The position numbers and the translations under genes were made by a program. A stretch of 64,000 nt of DNA from Streptomyces katrae (GTDB taxonomy: Bacteria; Actinomycetota; Actinomycetes; Streptomycetales; Streptomycetaceae), in assembly GCF_002028425.1 (NCBI RefSeq), contig NZ_CP020042.1:2418001-2482000 (forward strand), read 5' to 3'. Shown piece after piece: positions 16,794-24,575 of the stretch (positions are counted from its first letter, which is position 1; every line of letters starts with the position of its first letter). The notes beneath the pieces are model-generated. The model was given only the letters and a program-made list of their open reading frames with translations. It did no database searches and was not told the origin of the DNA.

Positions 16794-17750
16794 TCAGCCG
16801 CGCAGTAGAAGGGAGCCCAGCGAGGTCGCCGTGTGCAGGACGGAGTTGCGGTGGCGGGCCGAGCTGATCAGGCCCGCCGCGCGCAGCACTGCGGTGTGGT
16901 GGCTGACCGAGGCCTGGGACATCCCGACCAGCCGGGCGAGTTCGGAGGTGCTGCGGGAGCCCTCCGAGGTGTGGTGCAGGATCTCCGAACGGGTGCGCCC
17001 GATCAGCGGCACGAGCTTGCGCCCGGCGGAGCCGTCCGGGGCCACGGTGCGCCGGGCCGGGTAGGTGAGGACCGGCGGGAGTTCCGGGTCGAGGAGCGAC
17101 ACCGGGGTACGGGCGCGGAACAGGGTGGGGACGAGGAGCAGGCCCCGCCCGCCCAGGTGCAGCTCCTGGTCGACGGGGTACTGGACTTCGAGCACCGGGG
17201 GTCTCCAGCGCATGCCGGGCCCCAGTCCCGACAGGACCCCCTCGATCCCGGACTCGGCGGCCGTCTTCGCCTGCGCCGCGTACTCCGCCCGGACCGTGGT
17301 CCGCATCGTCTGTTCCAGGGGTGCCACCGCCGCCGCGTGATAGCCGCGCAGGGCTCCGGCCAGTCCCCGCAACGCGTCGGGGCGGCCTGCGCCGAGGTCC
17401 TGCGTCCAGGTGGGGAGGGCCCCGCCGGCCGCGAGGACCGCCAGGTCGCCGCGCAGGTGGCGGGCGGGCGTGGCGGTGAGGGCGTCGAGGCCGTGCTCGA
17501 TGTCCGCGGAGCCGTCGGAGGGGGTGAGGAAGTCGGGGAAGTAGCCGAGCGGGCGCACCAGCGGGAGGAGGGTGCGCAGGCTGTCGGGCCGGCGGGCCCG
17601 GACCGCGCGGCCCCAGGCGTCGGCCGCCGGGTTGCCGGTGCGGCGCTGGAGCATGCGCAGGCTCAGCACCGTCTCCCACAGGGGATCCGGCCGGCTGGCC
17701 ACGCTCGTGCGGGCCAGATCGGCTCCGGTGAAGTGAATCCTCAACAGCAT
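16794..17750 (-). CDS. Winged-helix (ArsR-type) regulator of the DUF5937 class
   Basis: The 318-residue protein has an unusual order, with a long N-terminal domain and a C-terminal ArsR-like winged helix. The N-terminal part (LLRIHFTGADLARTSVAS...DPLWETVLSLRML) is the DUF5937 region of Streptomyces regulators. The last 75 residues (SRSTSELARLVGMSQASVSHHTAVLRAAGLI) form the helix-turn-helix. No metal-binding Cys set is seen, so it is unlikely to be a metal sensor. It is divergent from the RNB-family nuclease gene over 267 bp that contain a perfect 39-bp inverted repeat, which is a candidate operator. Confidence 0.85.
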   Translation of the reverse strand: MLLRIHFTGADLARTSVASRPDPLWETVLSLRMLQRRTGNPAADAWGRAVRARRPDSLRTLLPLVRPLGYFPDFLTPSDGSADIEHGLDALTATPARHLRGDLAVLAAGGALPTWTQDLGAGRPDALRGLAGALRGYHAAAVAPLEQTMRTTVRAEYAAQAKTAAESGIEGVLSGLGPGMRWRPPVLEVQYPVDQELHLGGRGLLLVPTLFRARTPVSLLDPELPPVLTYPARRTVAPDGSAGRKLVPLIGRTRSEILHHTSEGSRSTSELARLVGMSQASVSHHTAVLRAAGLISSARHRNSVLHTATSLGSLLLRG

Positions 17751-17868
17751 GTGCCGCCCCGTGATTGAGTTCCGATCGGTTCCGGTGGGTTCGGGCGATC
17801 CGCCCCCCACATTGCGCCCCGGCCGGGCTCCGCGTTCCAGGAGGTTTCACGCCGTCGTGCGCGGCCGT

Positions 17869-17907
17869 TTCCGCGCCGTGTTCCGGTGAGCGGAACACGG
17901 CGCGGAA
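17869..17907. promoter_or_regulatory. Perfect 17-bp inverted repeat (5-bp spacer) in a divergent promoter region
   Basis: TTCCGCGCCGTGTTCCG and its exact reverse complement flank GTGAG. The repeat lies 119 bp upstream of the regulator start and 111 bp upstream of the nuclease start. The inner GTTCCG/CGGAAC arms look like a protein-binding dyad. It could be the operator of the DUF5937 regulator or a hairpin in a 5' leader. Confidence 0.6.
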
Positions 17908-18017
17908 TATCGGACACCCGCGGACCGCGCACCCGTACGCGCGGGGGTCCCCGCGCGCGGCCCCGCCTCCCGCGCCGCCGCCGAGAAGATCTCCCCGGCA
18001 GGACATACGCTCGGTCC

Positions 18018-19481
18018 ATGCCACGCCGTCACATGCACATGGCCGGTGCGGACGGTGCCGCCCTGGGCGCCGCGCTGCGTGAGCTGCGGACGCGTCTGGG
18101 CGTGCCCGACGCCTTCCCGGCGGAGGTGCTCGCCGAGGCCGAGCGGGCCGCGGCCGCTCCCCGGCTGCCCGCCGAGGACGCCACCGACCTGCCCCTCTTC
18201 ACCATCGACCCGCCGGCCTCCGTGGACCTCGACCAGGCGATGCACCTGGCGAAACGGTCCGGCGGGGGCTACCGCGTCCACTACGCGATCGCCGACGTCG
18301 CCGCCTTCGTCACCCCCGGCGGCGCCCTCGACACCGAGGCCCACCGCCGGGTCACCACCCTCTACTTCCCCGACGGCCGGGTCCCCCTGCACCCGCAGGT
18401 GCTCTCCGAGGGCGCGGCCAGCCTGCTGCCCGGCCAGACCCGCCCGGCCCTGCTGTGGCGGCTCGACCTGGACGCCGACGGGCGCGTGGAGACCACCGAC
18501 GTCCGCCGCGCCCTGGTCCGCAGCCGGGCCAAACTCGACTACGACGGCGTGCAGAAGGCCATCGACACCGGCACCGCCGAACCCGCCCTGGCCCTGCTGA
18601 AGGACGTCGGGACCCTGCGCGAGGCCCTGGAGACGGCGCGCGGCGGGATCTCCCTGAACGTCCCCGAACAGGAGGTCGTCCTCGCACCGGACGGCTCGTA
18701 CCACCTGGCCTACCGGGCGCCGCTGCCCGCCGACGGCTGGAACGCCCAGATCTCCCTGATGACCGGCATGGCCGCCGCCGACCTCATGCTGGCCGCCGGG
18801 ACCGGGATCCTGCGCACCCTCCCGGCCGCCCCCGACGGTGCGGTGGGCCGGCTGCGGCGGGCCGCGCAGGCCCTGCGGATCGACTGGCCGCACCACGTGC
18901 CGTACGCCCGGCTGGTGCGCTCCCTCGACCCGCGGATCCCCGCGCACGCCGCGTTCCTCCAGGAGTGCACGGCGCTGCTGCGCGGCGCCGGGTACACGGT
19001 GTTCACCGGCGGCGAGCGGCCCGAGCACGCCGTGCACGCGGCGGTCGCGGCGCCGTACACGCACAGCACCGCCCCGCTGCGGCGGCTCGTCGACCGCTAC
19101 GCCGGGGAGCTGTGCGTGGCGGCGGTCGCGGGGGCTGCGCCGCCCGACTGGGCGGTGGCGGCGCTGGCGGCGCTGCCGCACGAGATGCAGGAGGGGACCA
19201 GGCTGGCCAACTCCGTGGAGCGGGAGTGCGTGGACCTGGTCGAGGCGGCCCTGCTGAAAGACCGGGTCGGGGAGACCTTCGAGGCGACGGTCATCGACGT
19301 CGAGGAGCGGGACCCGCAGGCCGGGACGGTCCACCTGGAGGACCCGGCGGTGGTCGGCCGGGTCAGGTCCGAGGCGGGTCCCCTGCCGCTGGGCGACCGC
19401 ATCCGGGTCCGCCTGACGCAGGCCGACCCGGGCACCGCGAAGATCCTCTTCGCGCCCGCGGCTGCCGCCGCAGGGCGGTGA
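18018..19481 (+). CDS. RNB-domain (RNase II/R family) exoribonuclease
   Basis: The 487-residue protein consists almost wholly of the RNB catalytic domain. The active-site acids appear in FTIDPPASVDLDQAMHL (about residues 53-69), followed by HYAIADVAAFV, TLYFPDGRVPLHP and LSEGAASLLPGQTRPAL. THSTAPLRRLVDRY near residue 350 is the RNA-binding signature. Cold-shock and S1 domains of full RNase II/R are missing or vestigial at the C-terminus. It is expected to degrade RNA 3' to 5'. ATG 18018 was chosen as the first start consistent with the family. The last 119 nt overlap the convergent membrane-protein gene. Confidence 0.9.
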   Translation: MPRRHMHMAGADGAALGAALRELRTRLGVPDAFPAEVLAEAERAAAAPRLPAEDATDLPLFTIDPPASVDLDQAMHLAKRSGGGYRVHYAIADVAAFVTPGGALDTEAHRRVTTLYFPDGRVPLHPQVLSEGAASLLPGQTRPALLWRLDLDADGRVETTDVRRALVRSRAKLDYDGVQKAIDTGTAEPALALLKDVGTLREALETARGGISLNVPEQEVVLAPDGSYHLAYRAPLPADGWNAQISLMTGMAAADLMLAAGTGILRTLPAAPDGAVGRLRRAAQALRIDWPHHVPYARLVRSLDPRIPAHAAFLQECTALLRGAGYTVFTGGERPEHAVHAAVAAPYTHSTAPLRRLVDRYAGELCVAAVAGAAPPDWAVAALAALPHEMQEGTRLANSVERECVDLVEAALLKDRVGETFEATVIDVEERDPQAGTVHLEDPAVVGRVRSEAGPLPLGDRIRVRLTQADPGTAKILFAPAAAAAGR

Positions 19482-20259
19482 CCAGCGCGCGGGGGTCGTC
19501 GGCGTGGAAGCGGATCGTCCGGGCCCGCGCGCGGGCGCCGAGGGGGCGGCGGAACTCCAGGGGGCGGTGCAGCTCCAGGGTGACCGTCGTCTGGCTGCCC
19601 ACGATCAGGTCGAGCACCCCGTCGCCGGAGAGGGTGACCAGCCGGCCCTCCGGGTAGCGCCGGTCCACCCGGACCGAGGCCACCGCCTCCGGCGGGACGG
19701 TGAGGTCGAACAGGGCCCCGTAGCGGATCCGCAGCGTCCCGTCGGGCCGTACGACGTGCGGGCGGGTCACGCAGGCGGTGTGCAGGGCGAGCACCAGCAG
19801 CACCCCGTAGACGTCGAGCACGAGCACCACCCGGTGCACGGCCGGCCAGGGGATGAGCAGGGCGAGCGCGACGGTCTCGATCAGCGACACGAAGAGCAGT
19901 CCGTACATCATCGCCGTCTGCGGCCCCGTGTAGGCGGCGGCGAGGGCCCCCGGCCGCACCCCGTGCGGGCGGCGGGCCACCCACCGGCCGAGCGAGGCGC
20001 AGGCCCGCAGCTCGTGCAGCAGCAGCCGGCGCACCGGCTCCGGCACCACGGCCCTTACGGCCTCCCGCCAGGAGCCGGTGCGCCGCCGCAGCGAGACCAG
20101 CACCCAGCCCTCCAGCAGCAGCATCCCGAGCACCGCCGACTCGACGCCGGCGGTCAGCCGGCCGGGCGGCCGCACCCCGGACGCGAGGCAGACGACGAGG
20201 ACCAGCTCGCCCGGTACCGCGGCGGCGGCCGCGATCCGGGCCGCACGGACGGCGTTCAC
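19363..20259 (-). CDS. Integral membrane protein of unknown function
   Basis: The 298-residue protein has a hydrophobic N-terminal half with about four membrane segments (AVPGELVLVVCLASGV, ESAVLGMLLLEGWVLVSL, MMYGLLFVSLIETVALALLIP, VVLVLDVYGVLLVLALHTACV). A soluble C-terminal beta-rich half resembles a PH-like/YdbT-type domain (LRIRYGALFDLTVPPEAVASV). The start overlaps the stop of the upstream MerR gene by 4 bp (ATGA), so it is translationally coupled and probably regulated by that MerR protein. The last 40 codons run antisense through the end of the RNB gene; these residues (RRGSSRCPGRP...) look unstructured. Confidence 0.75.
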   Translation of the reverse strand: MNAVRAARIAAAAAVPGELVLVVCLASGVRPPGRLTAGVESAVLGMLLLEGWVLVSLRRRTGSWREAVRAVVPEPVRRLLLHELRACASLGRWVARRPHGVRPGALAAAYTGPQTAMMYGLLFVSLIETVALALLIPWPAVHRVVLVLDVYGVLLVLALHTACVTRPHVVRPDGTLRIRYGALFDLTVPPEAVASVRVDRRYPEGRLVTLSGDGVLDLIVGSQTTVTLELHRPLEFRRPLGARARARTIRFHADDPRALVTALRRQPRARRGSSRCPGRPASGGPGCGRPAAGDPPRT

Positions 20260-20990
20260 GCCGGCCCCCTTCCCGCGAAGGCCGCCATCACCCGGCGGAC
20301 GACCTCCGCCTGGGCGGGGGCGTACTCGGCGAGCAGCGCCTCCCCGAAGCCGGGGACGACGGGCCCGCCCGCCGGAATCGCGGCGAAGGCCGCATCCGGT
20401 ACGGCGGCCACCATCGCCTCCGCGAGCGGGCCGATCCGGGGGTCGTCGGCGGGGGCGTCGGCCAGCTGGTCGAGCCGCTCGTACAGCGCGAGCACGGCCG
20501 GGTCGGCGGCGAGCGGCCCGAGGACGGCGTACAGCTCCTCCCCGGCGGCGCCGGTGGCGTCGAGCAGGGCCAGGTGCTCGCGGTCCTTCGCGGCGGCCGG
20601 GGAGTGCGTGCGCGGCGCCTTCGCCAGCAGCGCGGCGAGCGCGGGCGAGACGGGTTCGCCCTCCCCCGGCCCGGCGGCGAGCAGGACCGCGAGGCGCCTG
20701 CGCCGCTCGGCCAGCTCGGCCTCCTGCCGGGCGAGGTCGGCGTCGAGCTCCTCCAGTACGTCGGCCAGCTCGCGCCCCGCGTCGTCGGCGAGGACGTCGC
20801 GCACCTCGTCCAGGCTCAGCCCGAGCTCGGTGAGCCGGCGCACCCGTGCCAGGCGCACGGCGTCGCGCACGGTGTAGGCCCGGTACCCGTTGGGACGCCG
20901 CTCCGGCTCCGGGAGCAGCCCGACCTGGTGGTAGTGCCGGATCGCCCGGGTGGTGACCCCGACGAGCGTGGCGATCTCTCCGATCCGCAT
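20256..20990 (-). CDS. MerR-family transcriptional regulator
   Basis: The 244-residue protein starts MRIGEIATLVGVTTRAIRHYHQVGLLPEPERR, the MerR winged helix at residues 1-70. A coiled coil follows (ELDADLARQEAELAERRRRLAVLL). The C-terminal ~120 residues, rich in Ala, Glu and Asp, resemble a TipAS-like effector domain. No metal-binding Cys is seen. The gene is coupled by a 4-bp overlap to the downstream membrane-protein gene. Confidence 0.9.
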   Translation of the reverse strand: MRIGEIATLVGVTTRAIRHYHQVGLLPEPERRPNGYRAYTVRDAVRLARVRRLTELGLSLDEVRDVLADDAGRELADVLEELDADLARQEAELAERRRRLAVLLAAGPGEGEPVSPALAALLAKAPRTHSPAAAKDREHLALLDATGAAGEELYAVLGPLAADPAVLALYERLDQLADAPADDPRIGPLAEAMVAAVPDAAFAAIPAGGPVVPGFGEALLAEYAPAQAEVVRRVMAAFAGRGPA

Positions 20991-21066
20991 GCCCCTCAGT
21001 AGAAGCCCTGCCGCTGCGTCAAGGTCAAGCCGGCACCGGCAGCCGGTAGCATGGTCGCTACGACAG

Positions 21067-21468
21067 ACGAGTCGGCCGGGCGGCCGCGTCGGGATCCCCG
21101 GATCCCGCCGAGGAACGTCCGGGCTCCACAGGGCAGGGTGGTGGGTAACGCCCACCCGGGGTGACCCGCGGGACAGTGCCACAGAAAACAGACCGCCGGG
21201 GGCTTCGGCCGCCGGTAAGGGTGAAACGGTGGTGTAAGAGACCACCAGCGCCTGAGGTGACTCAGGCGGCTAGGTAAACCCCACCTGGAGCAAGGTCAAG
21301 AGGATCCGTCCCCGGACGGATCTGCGCGAACGCTTGAGGGCTGCCCGCCCGAGTTCGCGGGTAGACCGCACGAGGCCGGCGGCAACGCCGGCCCTAGATG
21401 GATGGCCGTCTCCCCGGCGACCGCGAGGTCTCCGGGCGACAGAACCCGGCGTACAGGCCGGCTCGTCC
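21067..21468 (+). ncRNA. rnpB: RNase P RNA, bacterial class A
   Basis: The RNA component that cuts 5' leaders from pre-tRNAs. P1 is formed by CGAGTCGGCCGGGC at the start and GGCCGGCTCG at the end. The universally conserved 5' core is present as GAGGAACGTCCGGGCTCCACAGGGCAGG, shown here in parts: GAGGAACGTCCGGGCTCC near 21110 and ACAGGGCAGGGTGGTGG next. ACAGTGCCACAGAAAACAGACCG (CR-II, at about 21174) and AAGGGTGAAACGGTGGTGTAAGAGACCACC follow, then the P4 partner region CCCGGCGTACAGGCCGG. It runs rightward and ends at a strong terminator. End coordinates are accurate to a few bases. Confidence 0.95.
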
Positions 21469-21476
21469 TGCCGAAC

Positions 21477-21511
21477 GCCCCGGACCGGGGATCCTCCGGT
21501 CCGGGGCTTTT
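21477..21511 (+). terminator. Intrinsic terminator of rnpB
   Basis: GCCCCGGACCGG and CCGGTCCGGGGC form a perfect 12-bp stem around a 7-nt loop, followed by TTTT. It lies 8 bp after the end of the RNase P RNA. Confidence 0.9.
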
Positions 21512-21618
21512 GCGTCCCTGACATGGAAAAGGGGGCTGCCCGCCGCCGCCCGGAACCGCTCACCGGAGCCGCTGTCACAGGCGCCCGGTACCGTGGGCAA
21601 CGGACGAGAGGACACACC

Positions 21619-21801
21619 TTGCAGTTCGACCAGTTGTTCACCGACCGGCTCGCCGCCGTGGGGGCCACCCCGGTGCTTCGGGCGTGGACGATGGCCGTGA
21701 CCTGCCTCGCCGCCCTTCGGCTGCCGGCACTCTCCCTGGTCCCGCGCTCCGGCTCCGTACCCAGCAGGCGCGCAGTCCCCCAACCGGTACCCGCCGCGTA
21801 A
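21619..21801 (+). CDS. Small open frame of unknown status (60 aa)
   Basis: A TTG preceded by GAGAGGA opens a frame coding LQFDQLFTDRLAAVGATPVL... to a stop 19 bp before the Uma2 gene. The first 20 codons look protein-like; the rest (RSGSVPSRRAVPQPVPAA) does not resemble anything known. It may be a genuine leader peptide for the Uma2 gene, the remnant of a gene, or chance. The ribosome-binding site is the only real support. Confidence 0.3.
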   Translation: MQFDQLFTDRLAAVGATPVLRAWTMAVTCLAALRLPALSLVPRSGSVPSRRAVPQPVPAA

Positions 21802-21820
21802 CCCATTGGGAGCACCCACG

Positions 21821-22387
21821 ATGTCCGCCCAGCACCGGCACCGCGAGTACCTCCCCGTCGACCGGGAGACCTCGCTCAAGTTCGCCGTACAGAGACTCGA
21901 TGAGAGCGGCGTACGCGCGCAGCTCATCGAGGGGGAATTCGAGATCATGGCTCCCACCTGGGACCACGAGAACGCCGTGGACCTGATCCGCGACGGCCTC
22001 GCCCACAGGGCCCGAGAGCTGAAATGCGTCAAGGGCTCGGGGAACCTCGACCTGCCGGGTACCGAGAACTGGTACCTGCCCGATATCGCGATCATCCCGC
22101 AGGAGATCGCCAAGGGCGCCAAGTCCCTGCCTGTGGACGAGGCGCTCCTCGTGGTGGAGGTGACATCCGAGTCGAACGCGTCCGACGACCGGATCAAGAA
22201 GCGCCGCCGGTACGCCCAGTTCGGGGTACCGCTCTACCTGCTCGTGGACCGCATCGACGGTACCTGGACCCTCTTCTCCGACCCCGTCCACGACGGCTAC
22301 GCGCAGGCGGAGGGGCCGCACGCCTTCGGAGTCCCGGTCCGGCTCCCCGAGCCGTTCGGTATCGAGATCGACACCACGGGCCTGTAG
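21821..22387 (+). CDS. Uma2-family (DUF820) putative endonuclease
   Basis: The 188-residue protein has the restriction-endonuclease-like Uma2 fold. LIEGEFEIMAPT supplies the first Glu, YLPDIAIIP the catalytic Asp, and LLVVEVTSES the E-x-V/T strand. IKKRRRYAQFGVPLYLLVDR is the classic KxxxYxxxGVxEYWxVD motif in actinobacterial form. Uma2 proteins are very abundant in Streptomyces and cyanobacteria; their biological role is unsettled. There is no partner methyltransferase or toxin-antitoxin gene beside it. Confidence 0.85.
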   Translation: MSAQHRHREYLPVDRETSLKFAVQRLDESGVRAQLIEGEFEIMAPTWDHENAVDLIRDGLAHRARELKCVKGSGNLDLPGTENWYLPDIAIIPQEIAKGAKSLPVDEALLVVEVTSESNASDDRIKKRRRYAQFGVPLYLLVDRIDGTWTLFSDPVHDGYAQAEGPHAFGVPVRLPEPFGIEIDTTGL

Positions 22388-22532
22388 CGCGCCCCTCGAA
22401 CGGGCCCCACGGGCACGGAACATGAACAGCGCCGGCCTTGACGAACTGTCAGAACTGTCAGAATGCGCCCTTGAGGGTCACCGGGATGAGACGGTCGCCC
22501 CCGACAAGCCGCGCTGACAGAGAGAAGTCCCC

Positions 22533-24500
22533 TTGAGAAGCACCGACCCTGGTGGGCGGGTCCAGCCCGCCCACCCCGGTGACCCGAAGAGGATCGGTCC
22601 CTACCGGATCATCGGGCGCCTCGGCAGCGGCGGCATGGGCATCGTCCACGCCGCCCTCGACCCCCGGGGAACGAGGGTCGCGGTCAAGGCGGTCCACCAG
22701 CCGCTGGCGCAGGATCCGGAGTTCCGGGCAAGGTTCCGCCGCGAGGTCGCCCTGTCCTCCCGTGTGCAAGGGCCCTGCCTGGTGCCCCTGTTGGCCGCCG
22801 ATCCCGAGGCCGCAGGCCCGTGGCTGGCGACGGAGTACATACCCGGCCCGACGCTGGACCGGCACCTCGCCGCTCACGGCCCGCTCGTCGGCGGCAGTCT
22901 GTACGCCTTCGCCTCCGGGACCGCGCAGGCGCTCGCGGCGATCCACCGCGCAGGCGTCGTCCACCGCGACGTGAAGCCGCAGAACGTCATCCTGAGCCCC
23001 GCCGGACCGAGGATGCTGGACTTCGGCATCGCCCGCGCCTCCGACGGCACGTCCGTGACCCGTACCGGGATCATGACCGGCACACCCGGCTGGATCAGCC
23101 CCGAGCACTACCGCTCCGGCACGTCCGGCCCGGCCGGCGACGTCTTCGCCTGGGGCGCCCTCGTGGCCTACGCCGCCACGGGCCGCCTGCCCTTCGGAGC
23201 CGGAGCACCCGATGTGGTCGCCTTCCGCATCCTGTCGGGCGAGGCGGACCTAGAGGGTGTGCCGCAGGCGCTCCGCGAGTTGGTGGAGAAAGCCCTCTCC
23301 AAGACCCCTGACACCCGCCCGACGGCCGAAGAGGCCGCCCTCCACTGCGCGGCCCTGTTCGCCGCCGGGACCACGCAGGCCGGCCTGCCCGGCAGCGCAC
23401 CGACCCTCGCCGAGGCGGTCCAGGCCCAGTGGACCGTTCCCGAGGTCGAGGACCCCGCCTGGGCCGCCCCGCCGTCCCGGGGCCGGAAGCGGCTGTTGTT
23501 CACCGTCGCCGTGGGCGCGGCCGTCGCCGGCGGGCTCGTCGGCGGACTCCTCGCTCTTCCCGCCGCTCACGGCCGACCGCCGGGGGCAGCCCCGTCCGGG
23601 GCTGCCCCCGGCCATACGGCCGCCGCCGTCTCCGGCACGTCGGCGTCCCCCGTCCCGGCCGGGAGCGGCGAGCCACCGTCCCCGGCCGCGGGCCCGACGG
23701 ACAACGCGCCGACCCTCGCGACATGGCGGCAGGCACGGGCCGCACAGACGCCGGCCGAGAACGACGCCCGCCCGGCCATGGGGACCGGGGCCTGGCTCGA
23801 CCCCGTCGCCTATCCCGATCAGCAGTTCGCCCTCACCTTCCACCAGCCCCGTGGCGAGGTGTACATCGCCTCCGGCGGCCAGGAACTCGACGGCGGGACG
23901 ATGCGCGAGCTGGCCCGGCTCGCCTGCCTGGGCCTGCGCGGCCTCCGCGGCGCCTACCCGGACCTCCCGTACAGCACCTACGTGATCGTCGACACCGCGC
24001 GCCGAGGAGGCCCTGCGGTCATCTGGTCGGACAACTTCCTCACCAACACCACCTGCTCGGCGTCCGTGACGGACCGCACCACGGCTCCGCGGGCGGAGCA
24101 GGCCACCGACTGGTATCCCCTCGCCACGGGGTTCGCCGCCGCCCAGATCCCGTCACACGACCCGGACGAGATCCGCATCGCCGACCGGATCGCCACCGCG
24201 ATCATCAAGGACTGGAACGCCGACCCGTCCGGCAGCAGGGCCGGCCGCCTCAGCCACGACAACCTGAGCGTCGGGTTCGACCCCGCCAACCGCGTGATGT
24301 ACGTGTGGGCGGACGAGCCCCGGTGGGACGGGGCCACGCGGGCGGAGTGGGCGCGCCTGGCATCCCTTCGGTCCTGCAGGGAACTGTCGGGTGAGACCAC
24401 CGCGCACTGGCCCTATTCCAAGTACGCCGTCCTCATCAACGGCGACTCCGGGGGTGACGTCTTCCTGCGCTGGGATTCCACCGGAAGCTGCACGGTCTGA
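22533..24500 (+). CDS. Membrane-anchored Ser/Thr protein kinase
   Basis: The 655-residue protein has a PknB-type kinase domain at residues about 25-280. The glycine loop is GRLGSGGMGIVHAA, the Lys is in VAVKAV, the catalytic loop is VHRDVKPQNVIL, and DFGIA and TPGWISPEH complete it. A single membrane helix at about residue 328-348 (FTVAVGAAVAGGLVGGLLALP) is followed by a Pro/Ala/Gly-rich spacer. The roughly 280-residue extracellular domain contains two similar halves, each with a Cys pair and a TYVIVDT or KYAVLIN strand, which suggests a duplicated sensor fold. TTG 22533 is the first start in frame, with AGAGAAG upstream. A terminator follows the stop. Confidence 0.9.
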   Translation: MRSTDPGGRVQPAHPGDPKRIGPYRIIGRLGSGGMGIVHAALDPRGTRVAVKAVHQPLAQDPEFRARFRREVALSSRVQGPCLVPLLAADPEAAGPWLATEYIPGPTLDRHLAAHGPLVGGSLYAFASGTAQALAAIHRAGVVHRDVKPQNVILSPAGPRMLDFGIARASDGTSVTRTGIMTGTPGWISPEHYRSGTSGPAGDVFAWGALVAYAATGRLPFGAGAPDVVAFRILSGEADLEGVPQALRELVEKALSKTPDTRPTAEEAALHCAALFAAGTTQAGLPGSAPTLAEAVQAQWTVPEVEDPAWAAPPSRGRKRLLFTVAVGAAVAGGLVGGLLALPAAHGRPPGAAPSGAAPGHTAAAVSGTSASPVPAGSGEPPSPAAGPTDNAPTLATWRQARAAQTPAENDARPAMGTGAWLDPVAYPDQQFALTFHQPRGEVYIASGGQELDGGTMRELARLACLGLRGLRGAYPDLPYSTYVIVDTARRGGPAVIWSDNFLTNTTCSASVTDRTTAPRAEQATDWYPLATGFAAAQIPSHDPDEIRIADRIATAIIKDWNADPSGSRAGRLSHDNLSVGFDPANRVMYVWADEPRWDGATRAEWARLASLRSCRELSGETTAHWPYSKYAVLINGDSGGDVFLRWDSTGSCTV

Positions 24501-24509
24501 CCTGAGGGC

Positions 24510-24540
24510 GGAAGGCCCCGCCCTTGGGTCGGGGCCTTCC
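24510..24540. terminator. Bidirectional hairpin terminator
   Basis: GGAAGGCCCCG and CGGGGCCTTCC form a perfect 11-bp stem with a 9-nt loop between the convergent kinase and RNase H/phosphatase genes. Confidence 0.8.
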
Positions 24541-24575
24541 CCTGCGCGGCATTCGGGGCGGGGCCGCCCCGTCGG

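Noticed and set aside
21334..21618. Open frame running through the end of RNase P RNA
   Set aside because: The region is explained by rnpB and its terminator; only the part after 21619 has a ribosome site and is listed with low confidence.
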